From Marmoricola sp. OAE513 (GTDB lineage Bacteria; Actinomycetota; Actinomycetes; Propionibacteriales; Nocardioidaceae), in contig NZ_JBEPOC010000001.1 in NCBI RefSeq assembly GCF_040546585.1, forward strand, positions 3,038,001 to 3,102,000: 64,000 nucleotides of DNA, read 5' to 3'. Below, in pieces: positions 26,809 to 36,079 of the stretch. The notes under the pieces are model-generated. The model saw nothing but the letters and a program-made list of their open reading frames with translations, did no database searches and was not told where the DNA came from. Made by a program: the position numbers and the translations under genes. Positions within the stretch are counted from its first letter, which is position 1. Every line of letters begins with the position of its first letter.

Positions 26809-26852
26809 AAACGACAGAGCCGGACTCGCATCGCGAGTCCGGCTCTGTCGTT
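26809..26852. terminator. Perfect 20-bp bidirectional terminator hairpin
   Basis: AACGACAGAGCCGGACTCGC pairs with its exact complement around loop ATC. It sits between the converging 5'-nucleotidase and TetR genes, with A-rich and T-rich flanks, so it should stop transcription in both directions. Confidence 0.9.
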
Positions 26853-26864
26853 TGGTTGGTGGTC

Positions 26865-27524
26865 CTACAGGGCGTGCACCTCGGTGACGAGCTCGGCTTC
26901 TGGAAGCGGACGTCCCACCAAGTCCTCGGCATCATCGTTGCTGACGCCGAGCATGCTCAAGACGCGGCGTGTGAACTCGTCGGTGACGGGCGCGTCGTCG
27001 AGCTCGGGGTTGGCCTCGAGGTACTGAAGTAGCCCGAGGAGAGCTCCTCCAACCGCCATCAGCGCGAGGTCGATGTTCGGCACGTCCATACGGCCGGCGT
27101 CGTGGGCGGCCTGGAGGTCGTGTCGTGCTCGTGGTGCCAGGCCGCGGTCCGGGTTGTCGGTCAGCACGTGCATGCCGGCGTTCAGCATCACGCGCACGTG
27201 CTCGGGCATCAGTCGCTGAAGTCGCCCCGACAGGCGGAATGAGGCGGTGAAGACCTCAGCCGGGTCCTCGACGCTCGCCACGAAGGAGTCGAGGAACTCG
27301 CCGTACACCTCGAGGGTGTCCTGGATGGCGGCCTCGAAGAGGGCCTCCTTCGACTCGAAGTGGTTGTAGAAGGAGCCGAAGCCGACGTCGGCGGCGTCGG
27401 TGATCTCCTGGATGCTCACCGACGTACGGCCCTCCGCCAGCAAGGTTTGGGCCGCGCTGATGAGTGCGGCACGCGTTCGTGCCTTGCGCTGGTCGAGGCG
27501 GCTCGGCGCCTTCGCTTCGGTCAT
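26865..27524 (-). CDS. TetR-family regulator of the catabolic operon, 219 aa
   Basis: The HTH is near residues 20-65 (QEITDAADVGFGSFYNHFESKEAL), followed by a TetR_C-like ligand domain. ATG 27524 (MTEAKAPSRL) has a ribosome site and is preferred to the upstream in-frame ATG at 27605, which lies inside the operator. The gene is divergent from the catabolic operon. The large palindrome at 27573-27606 lies between the two starts, so it very probably represses the operon until an aromatic inducer binds. Confidence 0.92.
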   Translation of the reverse strand: MTEAKAPSRLDQRKARTRAALISAAQTLLAEGRTSVSIQEITDAADVGFGSFYNHFESKEALFEAAIQDTLEVYGEFLDSFVASVEDPAEVFTASFRLSGRLQRLMPEHVRVMLNAGMHVLTDNPDRGLAPRARHDLQAAHDAGRMDVPNIDLALMAVGGALLGLLQYLEANPELDDAPVTDEFTRRVLSMLGVSNDDAEDLVGRPLPEAELVTEVHAL

Positions 27525-27572
27525 GCCCTGCCCTTCTTCGGCGGCTATCAGTGCTGAGTCAATCACAACGGT

Positions 27573-27606
27573 GATGGTTTCATCAAAAAGTTTTGATGAA
27601 ACCATC
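27573..27606. promoter_or_regulatory. Operator palindrome of the TetR regulator
   Basis: GATGGTTTCATCAAAA and its exact complement flank a 2-base centre (AG). Further TTTCATC half-sites occur at 27624-27630 and 27643-27649 close to the operon promoter. Confidence 0.85.
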
Positions 27607-27614
27607 AGAACCTC

Positions 27615-27649
27615 TTGACAAGGGTTTCATCGTTACTGATGATTTCATC
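27615..27649 (+). promoter_or_regulatory. Promoter of the catabolic operon
   Basis: A perfect -35 TTGACA at 27615-27620 is followed 17 bases later by GATGAT at 27638-27643 as a weak -10. Operator half-sites TTTCATC overlap the spacer and the -10, consistent with repression by blocking polymerase. Confidence 0.65.
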
Positions 27650-27673
27650 AAGAACTAACCAGGAGGCGTCACC

Positions 27674-28555
27674 GTGGACGTAACGCAGGCAGCACGAACC
27701 GAGCGGACCATCGAGGTCGGCGACAGGCAGATCTTCGTCACCGAGGTTGGAGCCGGTCCAGCTGTTGTGCTTCTGCACGGCGGAGGAGCGGGCGCGACCG
27801 GAGCGTCGAACTACGCCCGCAATATCGACGCGCTCGCCGAGCACTTCCACGTGATTGTTCCCGACATGCCGGGCTACGGGCAGTCGACAAAGCGCATCGA
27901 CCACTCCGACCCGTTCGGTGACCTCGCCTCGTTCCTCGGCGGCCTCATCAAGGCGCTGGGCTTGGAGAAGGTACACCTGATCGGCAACTCCTACGGCGGC
28001 GCCGCAGCCCTGCGCCTCGCCATCGAGAAGCCCGAACTTGTCGACCGGCTCATCCTCATGGGTCCCGGCGGCATCGGCACCACCCGTTCCCTGCCGACCG
28101 CCGGCCTGAACGCGCTGCTGGCCTACTACGGAGGCAAAGGCCCGTCGCTGGAGAAGATCACCGACTTCATCCGCACCTATCTCGTCTTCGACCCGAACGA
28201 CGCCCCCGCCGACCTCATCGAGCTGCGCTACCAAGCCAGCATCGACCCGGAGGTCGTGGCGAACCCACCGCTGCGGCGCCCGTCCGGCCCGTTCGCGCTG
28301 CGCACCCTGTGGCGCATGGATTTCACCCGGGACAGCCGCCTGGCTCAGGTCCAGAACAAGACGCTGGTCGTGTGGGGTGCCCGCGACAAGGTCAACCGAC
28401 CCTCAGGTGCGCTGATGCTGGCCGAAACGATGCCGAACTGCGACGCGCACCTGGTCGCGAACACCGGCCACTGGGTCCAGTGGGAGAAGGCTGACCTGTT
28501 CAACGCGCTCGCCGTCGCCCACCTGAAGGACTCGAGCCTCGGAGCCGACCAGTGA
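27674..28555 (+). CDS. meta-Cleavage-product C-C hydrolase (BphD/MhpC/HsaD-like), 293 aa
   Basis: It should hydrolyse the ring-opened dienoate made by the next gene's dioxygenase into 2-hydroxypenta-2,4-dienoate and a carboxylic acid. Visible features are the oxyanion loop HGGGAGATG near residue 35, the nucleophile GNSYGG (Ser 106), Asp 238 and His 266 (NTGHW), and a lid region around 140-205. GTG start at 27674 behind AGGAGG. It is the first gene of the operon; its stop overlaps the dioxygenase start (GTGA). Confidence 0.93.
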   Translation: MDVTQAARTERTIEVGDRQIFVTEVGAGPAVVLLHGGGAGATGASNYARNIDALAEHFHVIVPDMPGYGQSTKRIDHSDPFGDLASFLGGLIKALGLEKVHLIGNSYGGAAALRLAIEKPELVDRLILMGPGGIGTTRSLPTAGLNALLAYYGGKGPSLEKITDFIRTYLVFDPNDAPADLIELRYQASIDPEVVANPPLRRPSGPFALRTLWRMDFTRDSRLAQVQNKTLVVWGARDKVNRPSGALMLAETMPNCDAHLVANTGHWVQWEKADLFNALAVAHLKDSSLGADQ

Positions 28556-29565
28556 GCGGTTTCGAGCGCCCAGACGTCTTCGGCGACGTTCACCTGGGCT
28601 ACGTCGTCATCGAGACCCAGAAGTTCGCCGAGTGGCGCCGCTTCGGTGCTGACGCCATCGGGCTGCACGTCGACGACGTCGACAACTCCTCGATGCGGTT
28701 CCGGCTCGACGACCACGAGAGCCGCTTCCTGCTGCAGAACGGCCCGGCCGAAGACGTCGTCGCCACCGGCTGGGAGGTCGACAGTCACGAGACGTTCGAC
28801 GAGATCCTGCGCCGCGCCGCCGAGCGGGGCTTGCCGGCCGTCGAAGGGTCGGCCGAGGACGCCCAGCTGCGCGGTGTCGAACGCCTGTGGCGGCTGCCCG
28901 GGCCCAAGGGCATCGGTCAGGAGCTCTTCACCCGCGCCGTCACCACCGAGTCGCCCTTGAGCATGCTGTCCAGCGGCTTCGTCACCGGCGAAGCCGGCAT
29001 GGGTCACGTCGCCATCACCTCCCGCGAGCCGGAAACTCTGCACGCCTACTACGGCACCCTGTTCGACGCCCGCCTGTCCGACTGGATCGACGAGGCCATC
29101 AGCGGCGTCAAGCTCAAGATCAGGTTCCTGCGGCTCAACGAGCGCCACCACTCGGTCGCCGTCGCCAACGTTCGGACGGTCAAGATCGACCCGATCCGCA
29201 CCCGCGTCCAGCACCTCAACATTCAGGCGGCGACCCTCGAGGACATGGTCGGCTCGTACGAGCGGGTCAAGGCCACCGGCTTCGACATGGCGCTCTCGGT
29301 CGGTCAGCACACCAACGACCGCGAGCTTTCGTACTACGCGATGACCCCTTCCGGGTTTGAGTGGGAGGTCGGCTGGAACCCGATCGTCGTGACCCCCGAG
29401 CTCGAAGCGACGTGGGAGCCGACCACTTACCAGGGCATCAGCATCTGGGGCCACACCCCGGTCGGCCAGACCGTCGTCGACAAGCTCGCCCAGTTCAAGA
29501 ACGCCGTACGCAACGGCCGCGCCCCCGAGATCACCGTGCCCGAGCTGAGCGGAGCAGCCCGATGA
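28552..29565 (+). CDS. Type I extradiol ring-cleavage dioxygenase, 337 aa
   Basis: A two-module VOC-fold enzyme, with the Fe(II) ligands visible in the C-terminal module: H152 (GHVAIT), H221 (QHLNIQ) and E272 (FEWEVGW). H200 and Y262, placed as in BphC-type enzymes, are likely catalytic. It cleaves a catechol next to the diol, and the neighbouring C-C hydrolase implies a 3-substituted catechol. Length (337) is slightly above BphC. GTG start; its stop overlaps the FAD monooxygenase ATG. Confidence 0.92.
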   Translation: MSGFERPDVFGDVHLGYVVIETQKFAEWRRFGADAIGLHVDDVDNSSMRFRLDDHESRFLLQNGPAEDVVATGWEVDSHETFDEILRRAAERGLPAVEGSAEDAQLRGVERLWRLPGPKGIGQELFTRAVTTESPLSMLSSGFVTGEAGMGHVAITSREPETLHAYYGTLFDARLSDWIDEAISGVKLKIRFLRLNERHHSVAVANVRTVKIDPIRTRVQHLNIQAATLEDMVGSYERVKATGFDMALSVGQHTNDRELSYYAMTPSGFEWEVGWNPIVVTPELEATWEPTTYQGISIWGHTPVGQTVVDKLAQFKNAVRNGRAPEITVPELSGAAR

Positions 29566-31241
29566 CCACCAACGCTCACGACGTCATCGTCGTCGGACTC
29601 GGACCGACCGGCCTCACCATGGCCACCCTGCTCGGCCGACGCGGCCTCAACGTTCTCGTCCTCGAGCGCGAGCCAGAGTTCTACGGGATGGCGCGCGCGG
29701 TCTACACCGACGACGAAGCCCTCCGCGTGTTCCAGACCGCCGGCATCGCCGACGAGCTGCACGCCGACATGAACATCGACTCGGTCGTGCAGTGGGTCCG
29801 CAAGGACGGCAGCATCCTGGCCCAGTTCCGCGAGGACCGTCGCCCGATGTGGTGGCCCATCACGAACTTCCTGTACCAGCCGTACCTGGAGAACAAGCTC
29901 GAAGAGTCCCTCAAGATCTACCCGAACGTCGAGGTCCGCCGCGGCCGTGAGGTCCTTGCGTTCGCTCAGGACGATGACGGTGTCAGCGTCACCCATGCCG
30001 CCTCCACCGGATCCGGGTACGGCAAGCGCGAAGCGGTGACCGAGGTCGACAACGCCGAGACTTCACGGGCCGCGTACCTGATCGGTGCCGACGGTGGTCG
30101 CTCGGTCGTCCGGCTGTCCCAGAACATCGAGATGACCGGCAAGAGCTATCCGGAGCGGTGGCTCGTCGTCGACCTGGAAGCCAAGGAAGGCGTCGACGCT
30201 TTCCGGCACCTGCCGTACTTCGACTTCGTCTGCGACCCCGACATGCCGACCGTGTCCTGCCCCCAACCCGGCGGGCACCACCGGTTCGAGTTCAGCCTGA
30301 AGGATGACGACGACAAGGACGAGTTCGAGTCCGACGAGACCGTGCGCCGGCTGATGAGCCAGTACATCGACCCTGAAGAAGTCGTTGTCATCCGCAAGCT
30401 CGTCTACACGTTCAACGCAGTGGTCGCCGACACCTGGCGCAACGGCCGGGTCCTCCTGGCCGGTGACGCTGCCCACATGACGCCCCAGTTCATCGGCCAA
30501 GGCATGAACGCCGGCATCCGTGACTCCGACAACCTGTCGTGGAAGCTGCACTCGGTCCTGCGTCACGGCGCCGATCCGAAGATTCTCGACACGTTCGAGT
30601 CCGAACGGCGCCCTCATGCCAAGGCCATGATCGACCTGTCGGTCTTCAACAAGTCGCTGGTCTCCATCAAGCACCCCGTCCAGGCGACCGGACGCGACAT
30701 CGCCCTGCGGTCGGCCATGCGCACACCGGGCCTCGGCCCGTGGATGCGGCGGATGGGCATGAAGCCCAAGCCGCGGTTCAAGAAGGGTGCCTACCTCGGC
30801 CTGCCCCGCGGTCTGCGCGGCGTGGAGGGGACCCTGCCTCCGCAACCCGAGGTCCGCACCTACGACGGCCGCCTCATGCGGCTGGACGACACCCTCGGGT
30901 ACGGGTGGTCCGTTGTCGGGTTCAACGTCGACCCCCGCGAAGCTCTCGGAGCTGACAAGCACCGCTGGGACGGCCTCGGCGCCAGCTACGCAACCCTGTT
31001 CGAGGCCGGAACCCGGCCGATGGGCCAGCCCGGCGACGGCCGCCGCCGCTCCGGACTCATCGACGTCGAGGACACCTCGGGCGCCTTCACCGCCTGGCTG
31101 CGCAAAGCAGGCGCGAAGCCGGGAGACCTCCTGGTCCTGCGGCCGGACAAGTTCGTCTTCGGCCTCACCTCCGACACCCGTCTGCTGACCCGTGAGGTCG
31201 AGAAGCAGCTCGGCCTGAGCGCAGCGCTGGTCGCCGTATGA
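29562..31241 (+). CDS. FAD-dependent aromatic hydroxylase (MhpA/PheA-like), 559 aa
   Basis: Class A flavoprotein: GxGxxG near residue 14 (VGLGPTGLTMA), DG motif YLIGADGGRS near 170, and the FAD-binding GDAAHMTPQFIGQGMN near 310. A thioredoxin-like C-terminal domain ends the protein, as in MhpA and phenol hydroxylases. It should add one oxygen to a phenol to give a catechol using NAD(P)H and O2. The ATG 29562 overlaps the upstream stop, and the next gene starts in its own stop (ATGA). Confidence 0.92.
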   Translation: MTTNAHDVIVVGLGPTGLTMATLLGRRGLNVLVLEREPEFYGMARAVYTDDEALRVFQTAGIADELHADMNIDSVVQWVRKDGSILAQFREDRRPMWWPITNFLYQPYLENKLEESLKIYPNVEVRRGREVLAFAQDDDGVSVTHAASTGSGYGKREAVTEVDNAETSRAAYLIGADGGRSVVRLSQNIEMTGKSYPERWLVVDLEAKEGVDAFRHLPYFDFVCDPDMPTVSCPQPGGHHRFEFSLKDDDDKDEFESDETVRRLMSQYIDPEEVVVIRKLVYTFNAVVADTWRNGRVLLAGDAAHMTPQFIGQGMNAGIRDSDNLSWKLHSVLRHGADPKILDTFESERRPHAKAMIDLSVFNKSLVSIKHPVQATGRDIALRSAMRTPGLGPWMRRMGMKPKPRFKKGAYLGLPRGLRGVEGTLPPQPEVRTYDGRLMRLDDTLGYGWSVVGFNVDPREALGADKHRWDGLGASYATLFEAGTRPMGQPGDGRRRSGLIDVEDTSGAFTAWLRKAGAKPGDLLVLRPDKFVFGLTSDTRLLTREVEKQLGLSAALVAV

Positions 31242-32209
31242 GCAAGCCGCACCGGATCGACACCCACCACCACCTGATCCCGCCGCGGTACCGGGACTAC
31301 CTGGAGACCCGCGGCATCCAGCCCGGCGGCATCCCGCTCCCGAAGTGGACCCCAGCCGGCTCGCTGAAGGTGATGAACCGCCTCGGCATCCGTGCCGCGG
31401 TGCTCTCGGTCTCCACCCCGGGTGCCTGGCTCGACGAACCGAAGCTCGTCCGAGGACTGGCCCGCGAGCTCAACGACTACACAGCCAGCGTCGTCGCCGA
31501 GAACCCGTCTCGGTTCGGGTTCTTCGCCACCCTGACCCTGCCCGACGTCGACGGCGCCATCGCCGAAGCCGAGCACGCCTTCAACAACCTCGGCGCGGAC
31601 GGGATCGTCCTCATCGCCAACACCGACGGCACGTATCTCCACGACCCAGCCTTCCGTCCGCTCCTGGAGTACCTGAACAACCGCAACGCCGTCGTATTCG
31701 TCCACCCGGGCGAGCTACCCGCCCCGCCCGTCGACCCGATTCCGTCCTTCGCTGCCGACTTCCTCCTCGATACCACCCGCGCCGCCGCCGGGCTGGTGCT
31801 GAGCGGCGCGATCGAGGAGTTCTCGCGTATCAGGTGGATCCTCGCTCACGCCGGTGGCTTCCTGCCGTACGTGTCCTACCGGGTCATGCTCGCCATGCTG
31901 CGCCAGGAGGGTCGCCTGGCGCAGGCCAAGGCGATGCTGCAGCGACGCACCGAGGTCCCCAAGCGCATGGAGCTGTTCAGCCGCTTCTGGTTCGACACGG
32001 CGCTGTCGTCCTCGCCCGCAGCCTTCCCCGCCCTGCTCGCCGTGGCCGACCCCTCGCGCGTGCTCTACGGGAGCGACTACCCGTTCGCCCCCGCCCGAGC
32101 CATCGGGTTCCTCAACGACGTGTACGAGGAACAGCCGCTGGACCGGCAGCTCCGACGCCAGATCGACCACCTCAACGCCGAAGCACTCTTCCCGCGGCTC
32201 GCCGCCTGA
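31238..32209 (+). CDS. Amidohydrolase-family decarboxylase, 6-methylsalicylate-decarboxylase-like, 323 aa
   Basis: An ACMSD-type TIM barrel with the metal motif DTHHHLIPP (H10, H12), a later VFVHPGE and HAGG, and the final YGSDYPF Asp. This group decarboxylates aromatic or dienoic acids without a cofactor beyond one metal. Overall it looks closest to 6-methylsalicylate decarboxylases (short N-terminus, PKWTPAGSLKVMNRLGI). In this operon it would supply the phenol for the hydroxylase. Starts in ATGA with the upstream gene. Confidence 0.85.
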   Translation: MSKPHRIDTHHHLIPPRYRDYLETRGIQPGGIPLPKWTPAGSLKVMNRLGIRAAVLSVSTPGAWLDEPKLVRGLARELNDYTASVVAENPSRFGFFATLTLPDVDGAIAEAEHAFNNLGADGIVLIANTDGTYLHDPAFRPLLEYLNNRNAVVFVHPGELPAPPVDPIPSFAADFLLDTTRAAAGLVLSGAIEEFSRIRWILAHAGGFLPYVSYRVMLAMLRQEGRLAQAKAMLQRRTEVPKRMELFSRFWFDTALSSSPAAFPALLAVADPSRVLYGSDYPFAPARAIGFLNDVYEEQPLDRQLRRQIDHLNAEALFPRLAA

Positions 32210-32227
32210 CCTCACCCGGAGAACACC

Positions 32228-33338
32228 ATGTCCACCATCTCCGCGCCGTTCCCTGCTCGGCGGCGTCGCTGCCGGTGCCGCAGCCACCGCCATCACCGGC
32301 CTCAACGCCGAAAGCGCATCGGCCCTGCCGCTGCTGCCCGGCCCCGCCACCCGCATCGACGTCCACTGTCACCACCTCCCGGACTTCTACGTCGCCGACC
32401 TCCACGAGCACGGCATCACCGAAGCCGGCGGCAAGAAGCTCCCCGCCTGGAGTCCGCAGCGTGCAGTGACGTTCATGAACAGCTTCGGCATCGCTGCCCA
32501 GGTCGTCTCCATCTCCGAACCTGGTGTCGCCTACCTCCCGACGGCCGCGCAGCGCGACGCGATGGCCCGCAAGATCAACGACTACACCCACGAGACCCTC
32601 ATCAACGGCTCCGGCTCCGCCTCGAAGCGCTTCGGCGGCTTTGCAGTCCTCCCGCTCGGTGACCTCGACGATTCCGCCGACATCGTCAACGCGCAGAAGG
32701 AAGCCGTCCGCGCCATCAAGGTCCTCGGCTTCGACGGCGTCGGCCTGTTCAGCCAGTACAAGGGCGTCTACCTCGGCGACAACCGCCTCAAGCCGCTGAT
32801 GAACACCCTCAACCAGCTCGGCGCCATGGTGTTCGTGCACCCGGTCACCCCGGTTCGCCCCGACCTGGGCCTGCCCGCGTTCCTGTTCGAGTTCCCGTTC
32901 GACACCACCCGCGCCGCGGTGAACCTCAGCTACACGAACACGTTCAAGTTCTACTCCAACATCCGCTGGCTCCTGGCCCACGCGGGTGGCGTCCTGCCGT
33001 TCCTGGCCTACAGGACCTCCCTGCTGCAGTACGTCACCCCGGTCATGCAGAACACCGGCCTGGGTGTCCTGGACGAGCAGAGCATCGACTTCGGCAAGCT
33101 GTTCTACGACACCGCGCTGTCGCCGGCGCCCTCAGCGATGATGTCGGTGCGCGAAGTCGCCCCGGTCTCGCACATCATGTTCGCCACCGACTGGCCCTTC
33201 GCCGCCGAGATCTTCACCATCCCCGGCGATCCCGCACCCCAGCTGCCCCGCTCGTTCAACCCGACCGAGCTGCAGAAGGTCCTGACCGGCAACGCCCTGG
33301 CCCAGTTCCCGAAGCTGAAGAAGCGGCTCGGCGCATGA
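32228..33338 (+). pseudogene. Tat-type amidohydrolase/decarboxylase with one-base frameshift in its signal peptide
   Basis: The mature part (residues after ...ASALPLLPG) is a paralogue of the preceding decarboxylase: DVHCHHLPD, VFVHPVT, AHAGG and ATDWPF are all present, and the catalytic body appears intact. The natural ATG 32228 gives MSTIS, then runs out of frame. Removing one base near 32243 would give MSTISRRSLLGG, a perfect Tat signal. As sequenced, the body lies in another frame without an obvious start codon nearby. It is either a disabled gene, a sequencing error, or a gene with an unusual start. Its stop overlaps the hydratase start. Confidence 0.8.
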
Positions 33339-34105
33339 CGGCCAGCATCACCGACGCCGCCGACCGGCTCAGCGACGCAGCAGCAGCCGGGAAGCCCTGC
33401 GCCCCGGTCCGCGACCTCATCGCCCTGGACGACACCGCAGCGGCCTACGCCGTGCAGACCCGCAACATCGAGGCACGCACCGAGGCCGGAGCACGAGTCG
33501 TCGGCCGCAAGATCGGCCTGACCTCACCAGCCGTTCAGGCACAGCTGGGCGTCGACCAGCCCGACTTCGGTGTCCTCCTCGATGACATGGACGTCTCCGA
33601 CGAGACGGCCATCCCGTTCGGCCGACTGCTTCAACCCAAGGTCGAAGCCGAGCTGGCGTTCGTTCTCGGCGCCGACGCAAAGCCTGCCTACGCGCTGGCC
33701 GCCCTGGAGATCGTCGACAGTCGCATCGCCGACTGGGACATCACGTTCGTCGACACCGTCGCCGACAACGGCAGCAGCGGACTGTTCGTTCTCGGCAAAG
33801 ACCGACTCGACCTCGACGAGTTCAACCCCCGCGACGTCGTCATGACCATGTGGGTCGACGGTGTCGCCGTCTCGAAGGGAAGCGGTGACGCCTGCCTGGG
33901 CAACCCGCTGAGCGCCGTCGAGTGGCTCGCCGAAACAGCCGCCCAGTACGGCGCACCGCTGGAACCCGGCCAGGTCATCCTGTCCGGCGCCCTCGGCCCG
34001 ATGGTCGCCCTCAAACCCAACAGTGAAGTCAGAGTCACCCTGACCAACGGGCCCCTGCCGTTGGGCAGCCTCACCGCGTTCGTCAGCTCGGAAGGAACCT
34101 CATGA
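33335..34105 (+). CDS. mhpD: 2-Hydroxypenta-2,4-dienoate hydratase (2-keto-4-pentenoate hydratase), 256 aa
   Basis: It adds water to 2-hydroxypenta-2,4-dienoate to give 4-hydroxy-2-oxovalerate. The family pattern is clear: [19 protein letters not shown] near 51-69, [13 protein letters not shown] with the metal-binding Glu residues, and a C-terminal [11 protein letters not shown]. Length is typical. ATG 33335 overlaps the upstream stop by 4 bases, and the next gene follows with the same overlap. Confidence 0.93.
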   Translation: MTASITDAADRLSDAAAAGKPCAPVRDLIALDDTAAAYAVQTRNIEARTEAGARVVGRKIGLTSPAVQAQLGVDQPDFGVLLDDMDVSDETAIPFGRLLQPKVEAELAFVLGADAKPAYALAALEIVDSRIADWDITFVDTVADNGSSGLFVLGKDRLDLDEFNPRDVVMTMWVDGVAVSKGSGDACLGNPLSAVEWLAETAAQYGAPLEPGQVILSGALGPMVALKPNSEVRVTLTNGPLPLGSLTAFVSSEGTS

Positions 34106-35058
34106 GCACCCCAAGCACCAAGGTCGCCGTCATCGGCTCCGGCAACATCGGCACCGACCTCATGGTCAAGGTCCTGCGCCTCTCCGAGCACCTCGGGATG
34201 GGTGCCATGGTCGGCATCGACCCCGACTCCGACGGCCTCGCCCGTGCAGCCCGGTTCAACGTGCCCACCACCCACGAAGGCGTCGACGGCCTCATCGCGA
34301 TGCCCGGGTTCGACGACATCGACATCGTCTTCGACGCCACCTCCGCCGGCGCGCACAAGGCCAACGCAGCGAAGCTCGAACCGTTCGGCAAGCGGCTCAT
34401 CGACCTCACCCCGGCAGCGATCGGCCCGTTCGTCGTGCCGGCGGTCAACCTCGAAACCCACCTGAGCGCTGGCAACGTCAACATGGTCACCTGCGGCGGC
34501 CAGGCCACGATCCCTATCGTCGCGGCCGTCTCCCGCATCCTCGACGTGCCGTACGCCGAAATCGTCGCGTCCATCGCGTCGAAGTCGGCTGGACCCGGCA
34601 CCCGCGCGAACATCGACGAGTTCACCGAAACCACCAGCCACGCCATCGCCGCCGTCGGTGGCGCCCGCCGCGGCAAGGCCATCATCATCCTCAACCCGGC
34701 CGAGCCGCCGCTGATCATGCGCGACACCGTCCTGGCCCTCATCGACGACCCGGCAGAGGTCCACCAGCAGGAGATCGCCGACTCCATCCACCAGATGGTC
34801 GACAAGGTCGCCGCGTACGTGCCCGGTTACCGGCTCAAGCAGCAGGTTCAGTTCACGCCGCTCAAGGCCGGCGACCCCTGGCACACCCTCGCCGGCGACG
34901 CACCGGTCAGCCACAAGGTCTCGGTCTTCCTCGAAGTCGAAGGTGCCGCCCACTACCTGCCCGCCTATGCCGGCAACCTCGACATCATGACCTCGGCCGC
35001 GCTCCAGGTCGCCGAACAGATGGCTCAGCAGCTCTCCTCGAAGGCGGTCTCCGCATGA
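34102..35058 (+). CDS. mhpF: Acetaldehyde dehydrogenase (acetylating), 318 aa
   Basis: Converts acetaldehyde and CoA to acetyl-CoA with NAD+. NAD-binding [10 protein letters not shown] starts near residue 12; the catalytic Cys is C131 in MVTCGGQA. A conserved C-terminal LKQQVQF follows. The family forms a channelled heterotetramer with the aldolase encoded next. Starts overlap on both sides (ATGA), a typical arrangement for this pair. Confidence 0.95.
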   Translation: MSTPSTKVAVIGSGNIGTDLMVKVLRLSEHLGMGAMVGIDPDSDGLARAARFNVPTTHEGVDGLIAMPGFDDIDIVFDATSAGAHKANAAKLEPFGKRLIDLTPAAIGPFVVPAVNLETHLSAGNVNMVTCGGQATIPIVAAVSRILDVPYAEIVASIASKSAGPGTRANIDEFTETTSHAIAAVGGARRGKAIIILNPAEPPLIMRDTVLALIDDPAEVHQQEIADSIHQMVDKVAAYVPGYRLKQQVQFTPLKAGDPWHTLAGDAPVSHKVSVFLEVEGAAHYLPAYAGNLDIMTSAALQVAEQMAQQLSSKAVSA

Positions 35059-36077
35059 GCACCAGCATCTTCCTGCAGGACGTCACACTGCGTGACGGCA
35101 TGCACGCCCTGCGGCACCAGGTCAGCCTCGAGAACGTGTCAGCGATCGTCCGGGCCCTCGACGCCGCGGGAGTCGACGCACTCGAGGTGTCCCACGGTGA
35201 CGGCCTCGGCGGCGGGTCCCTCAGCTACGGGCCAGGAAGTCACACCGACTGGGAGTGGATCGAAGCCGCGGCAGCCAACTGCACCAACGCCCGGCTGACG
35301 ACTCTCATCCTTCCGGGTATCGGCACGGCCGAGGACCTGCGGCGTGCGTACGACCTCGGCGTCCGGTCGGTTCGCGTCGCCACGCACTGCACCGAGGCCG
35401 ACGTCTCCGCCCAGCACATCGCCACCGCCCGCGAGCTCGGCATGGACGTCTCCGGCTTCCTGATGATGAGCCACCTGGTCGAGCCCGAGAAGCTCGCCGA
35501 GCAGGCCAAAATGATGGAGGCCTGCGGAGCACATTGCGTCTACGTCACGGACTCCGGCGGCCGGCTCACCATGGACGGGGTCCGCGCCCGTGTGCGGGCC
35601 TACAAGGACGTCCTCGACCCGGCAACCGAGCTCGGCATCCACGCCCACCAGAACCTGTCCCTCGCTGTGGCCAACAGCGTCGTCGCCGTCGAGGAAGGCG
35701 TCTACCGCGTCGACGCCTCGCTGGCAGGCCTCGGAGCAGGCGCCGGCAACTGCCCGATCGAGCCGTTCGTCGCCGTCGCCATGCTTCAGGGCTGGGGCAT
35801 CGCAGCCGACCTCAACCTCCTCGAAGACGCCGCCGACGACATCGTCCGGCCGCTCATGGACCGGCCCGTGCAGGTCGACCGCGAAACTCTGACCCTCGGC
35901 TACGCCGGCGTGTACTCGAGCTTCCTGCGCCACGCAGAAGCCACCTCGGAGCGCTACGACATCGACGTCCGCACGCTGCTCACCGAGGTCGGCAGACGCC
36001 GGCTCATCGGAGGGCAGGAAGACATGCTCGTCGACATCGCCCTGGACCTCACCAGACAACCAGCCCAGACTGGCTGA
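35055..36077 (+). CDS. mhpE: 4-Hydroxy-2-oxovalerate aldolase, 340 aa
   Basis: It splits 4-hydroxy-2-oxovalerate into pyruvate and acetaldehyde in a Mn-dependent TIM barrel of the HMG-CoA-lyase family. The N-terminal [11 protein letters not shown] holds the catalytic Arg and metal-binding Asp, and IHAHQN (H196, H198) completes the metal site. A C-terminal communication domain contacts the acetaldehyde dehydrogenase. It is the last canonical gene of the meta-pathway set; the acyltransferase gene starts 2 bases after its stop. Confidence 0.95.
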   Translation: MSTSIFLQDVTLRDGMHALRHQVSLENVSAIVRALDAAGVDALEVSHGDGLGGGSLSYGPGSHTDWEWIEAAAANCTNARLTTLILPGIGTAEDLRRAYDLGVRSVRVATHCTEADVSAQHIATARELGMDVSGFLMMSHLVEPEKLAEQAKMMEACGAHCVYVTDSGGRLTMDGVRARVRAYKDVLDPATELGIHAHQNLSLAVANSVVAVEEGVYRVDASLAGLGAGAGNCPIEPFVAVAMLQGWGIAADLNLLEDAADDIVRPLMDRPVQVDRETLTLGYAGVYSSFLRHAEATSERYDIDVRTLLTEVGRRRLIGGQEDMLVDIALDLTRQPAQTG

Positions 36078-36079
36078 CC

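Noticed and set aside
32228-32662. 144-residue frame starting at ATG 32228 as an independent gene
   Set aside because: It is an Arg/His-rich translation of the decarboxylase body in the wrong frame; only the first five codons appear genuine.
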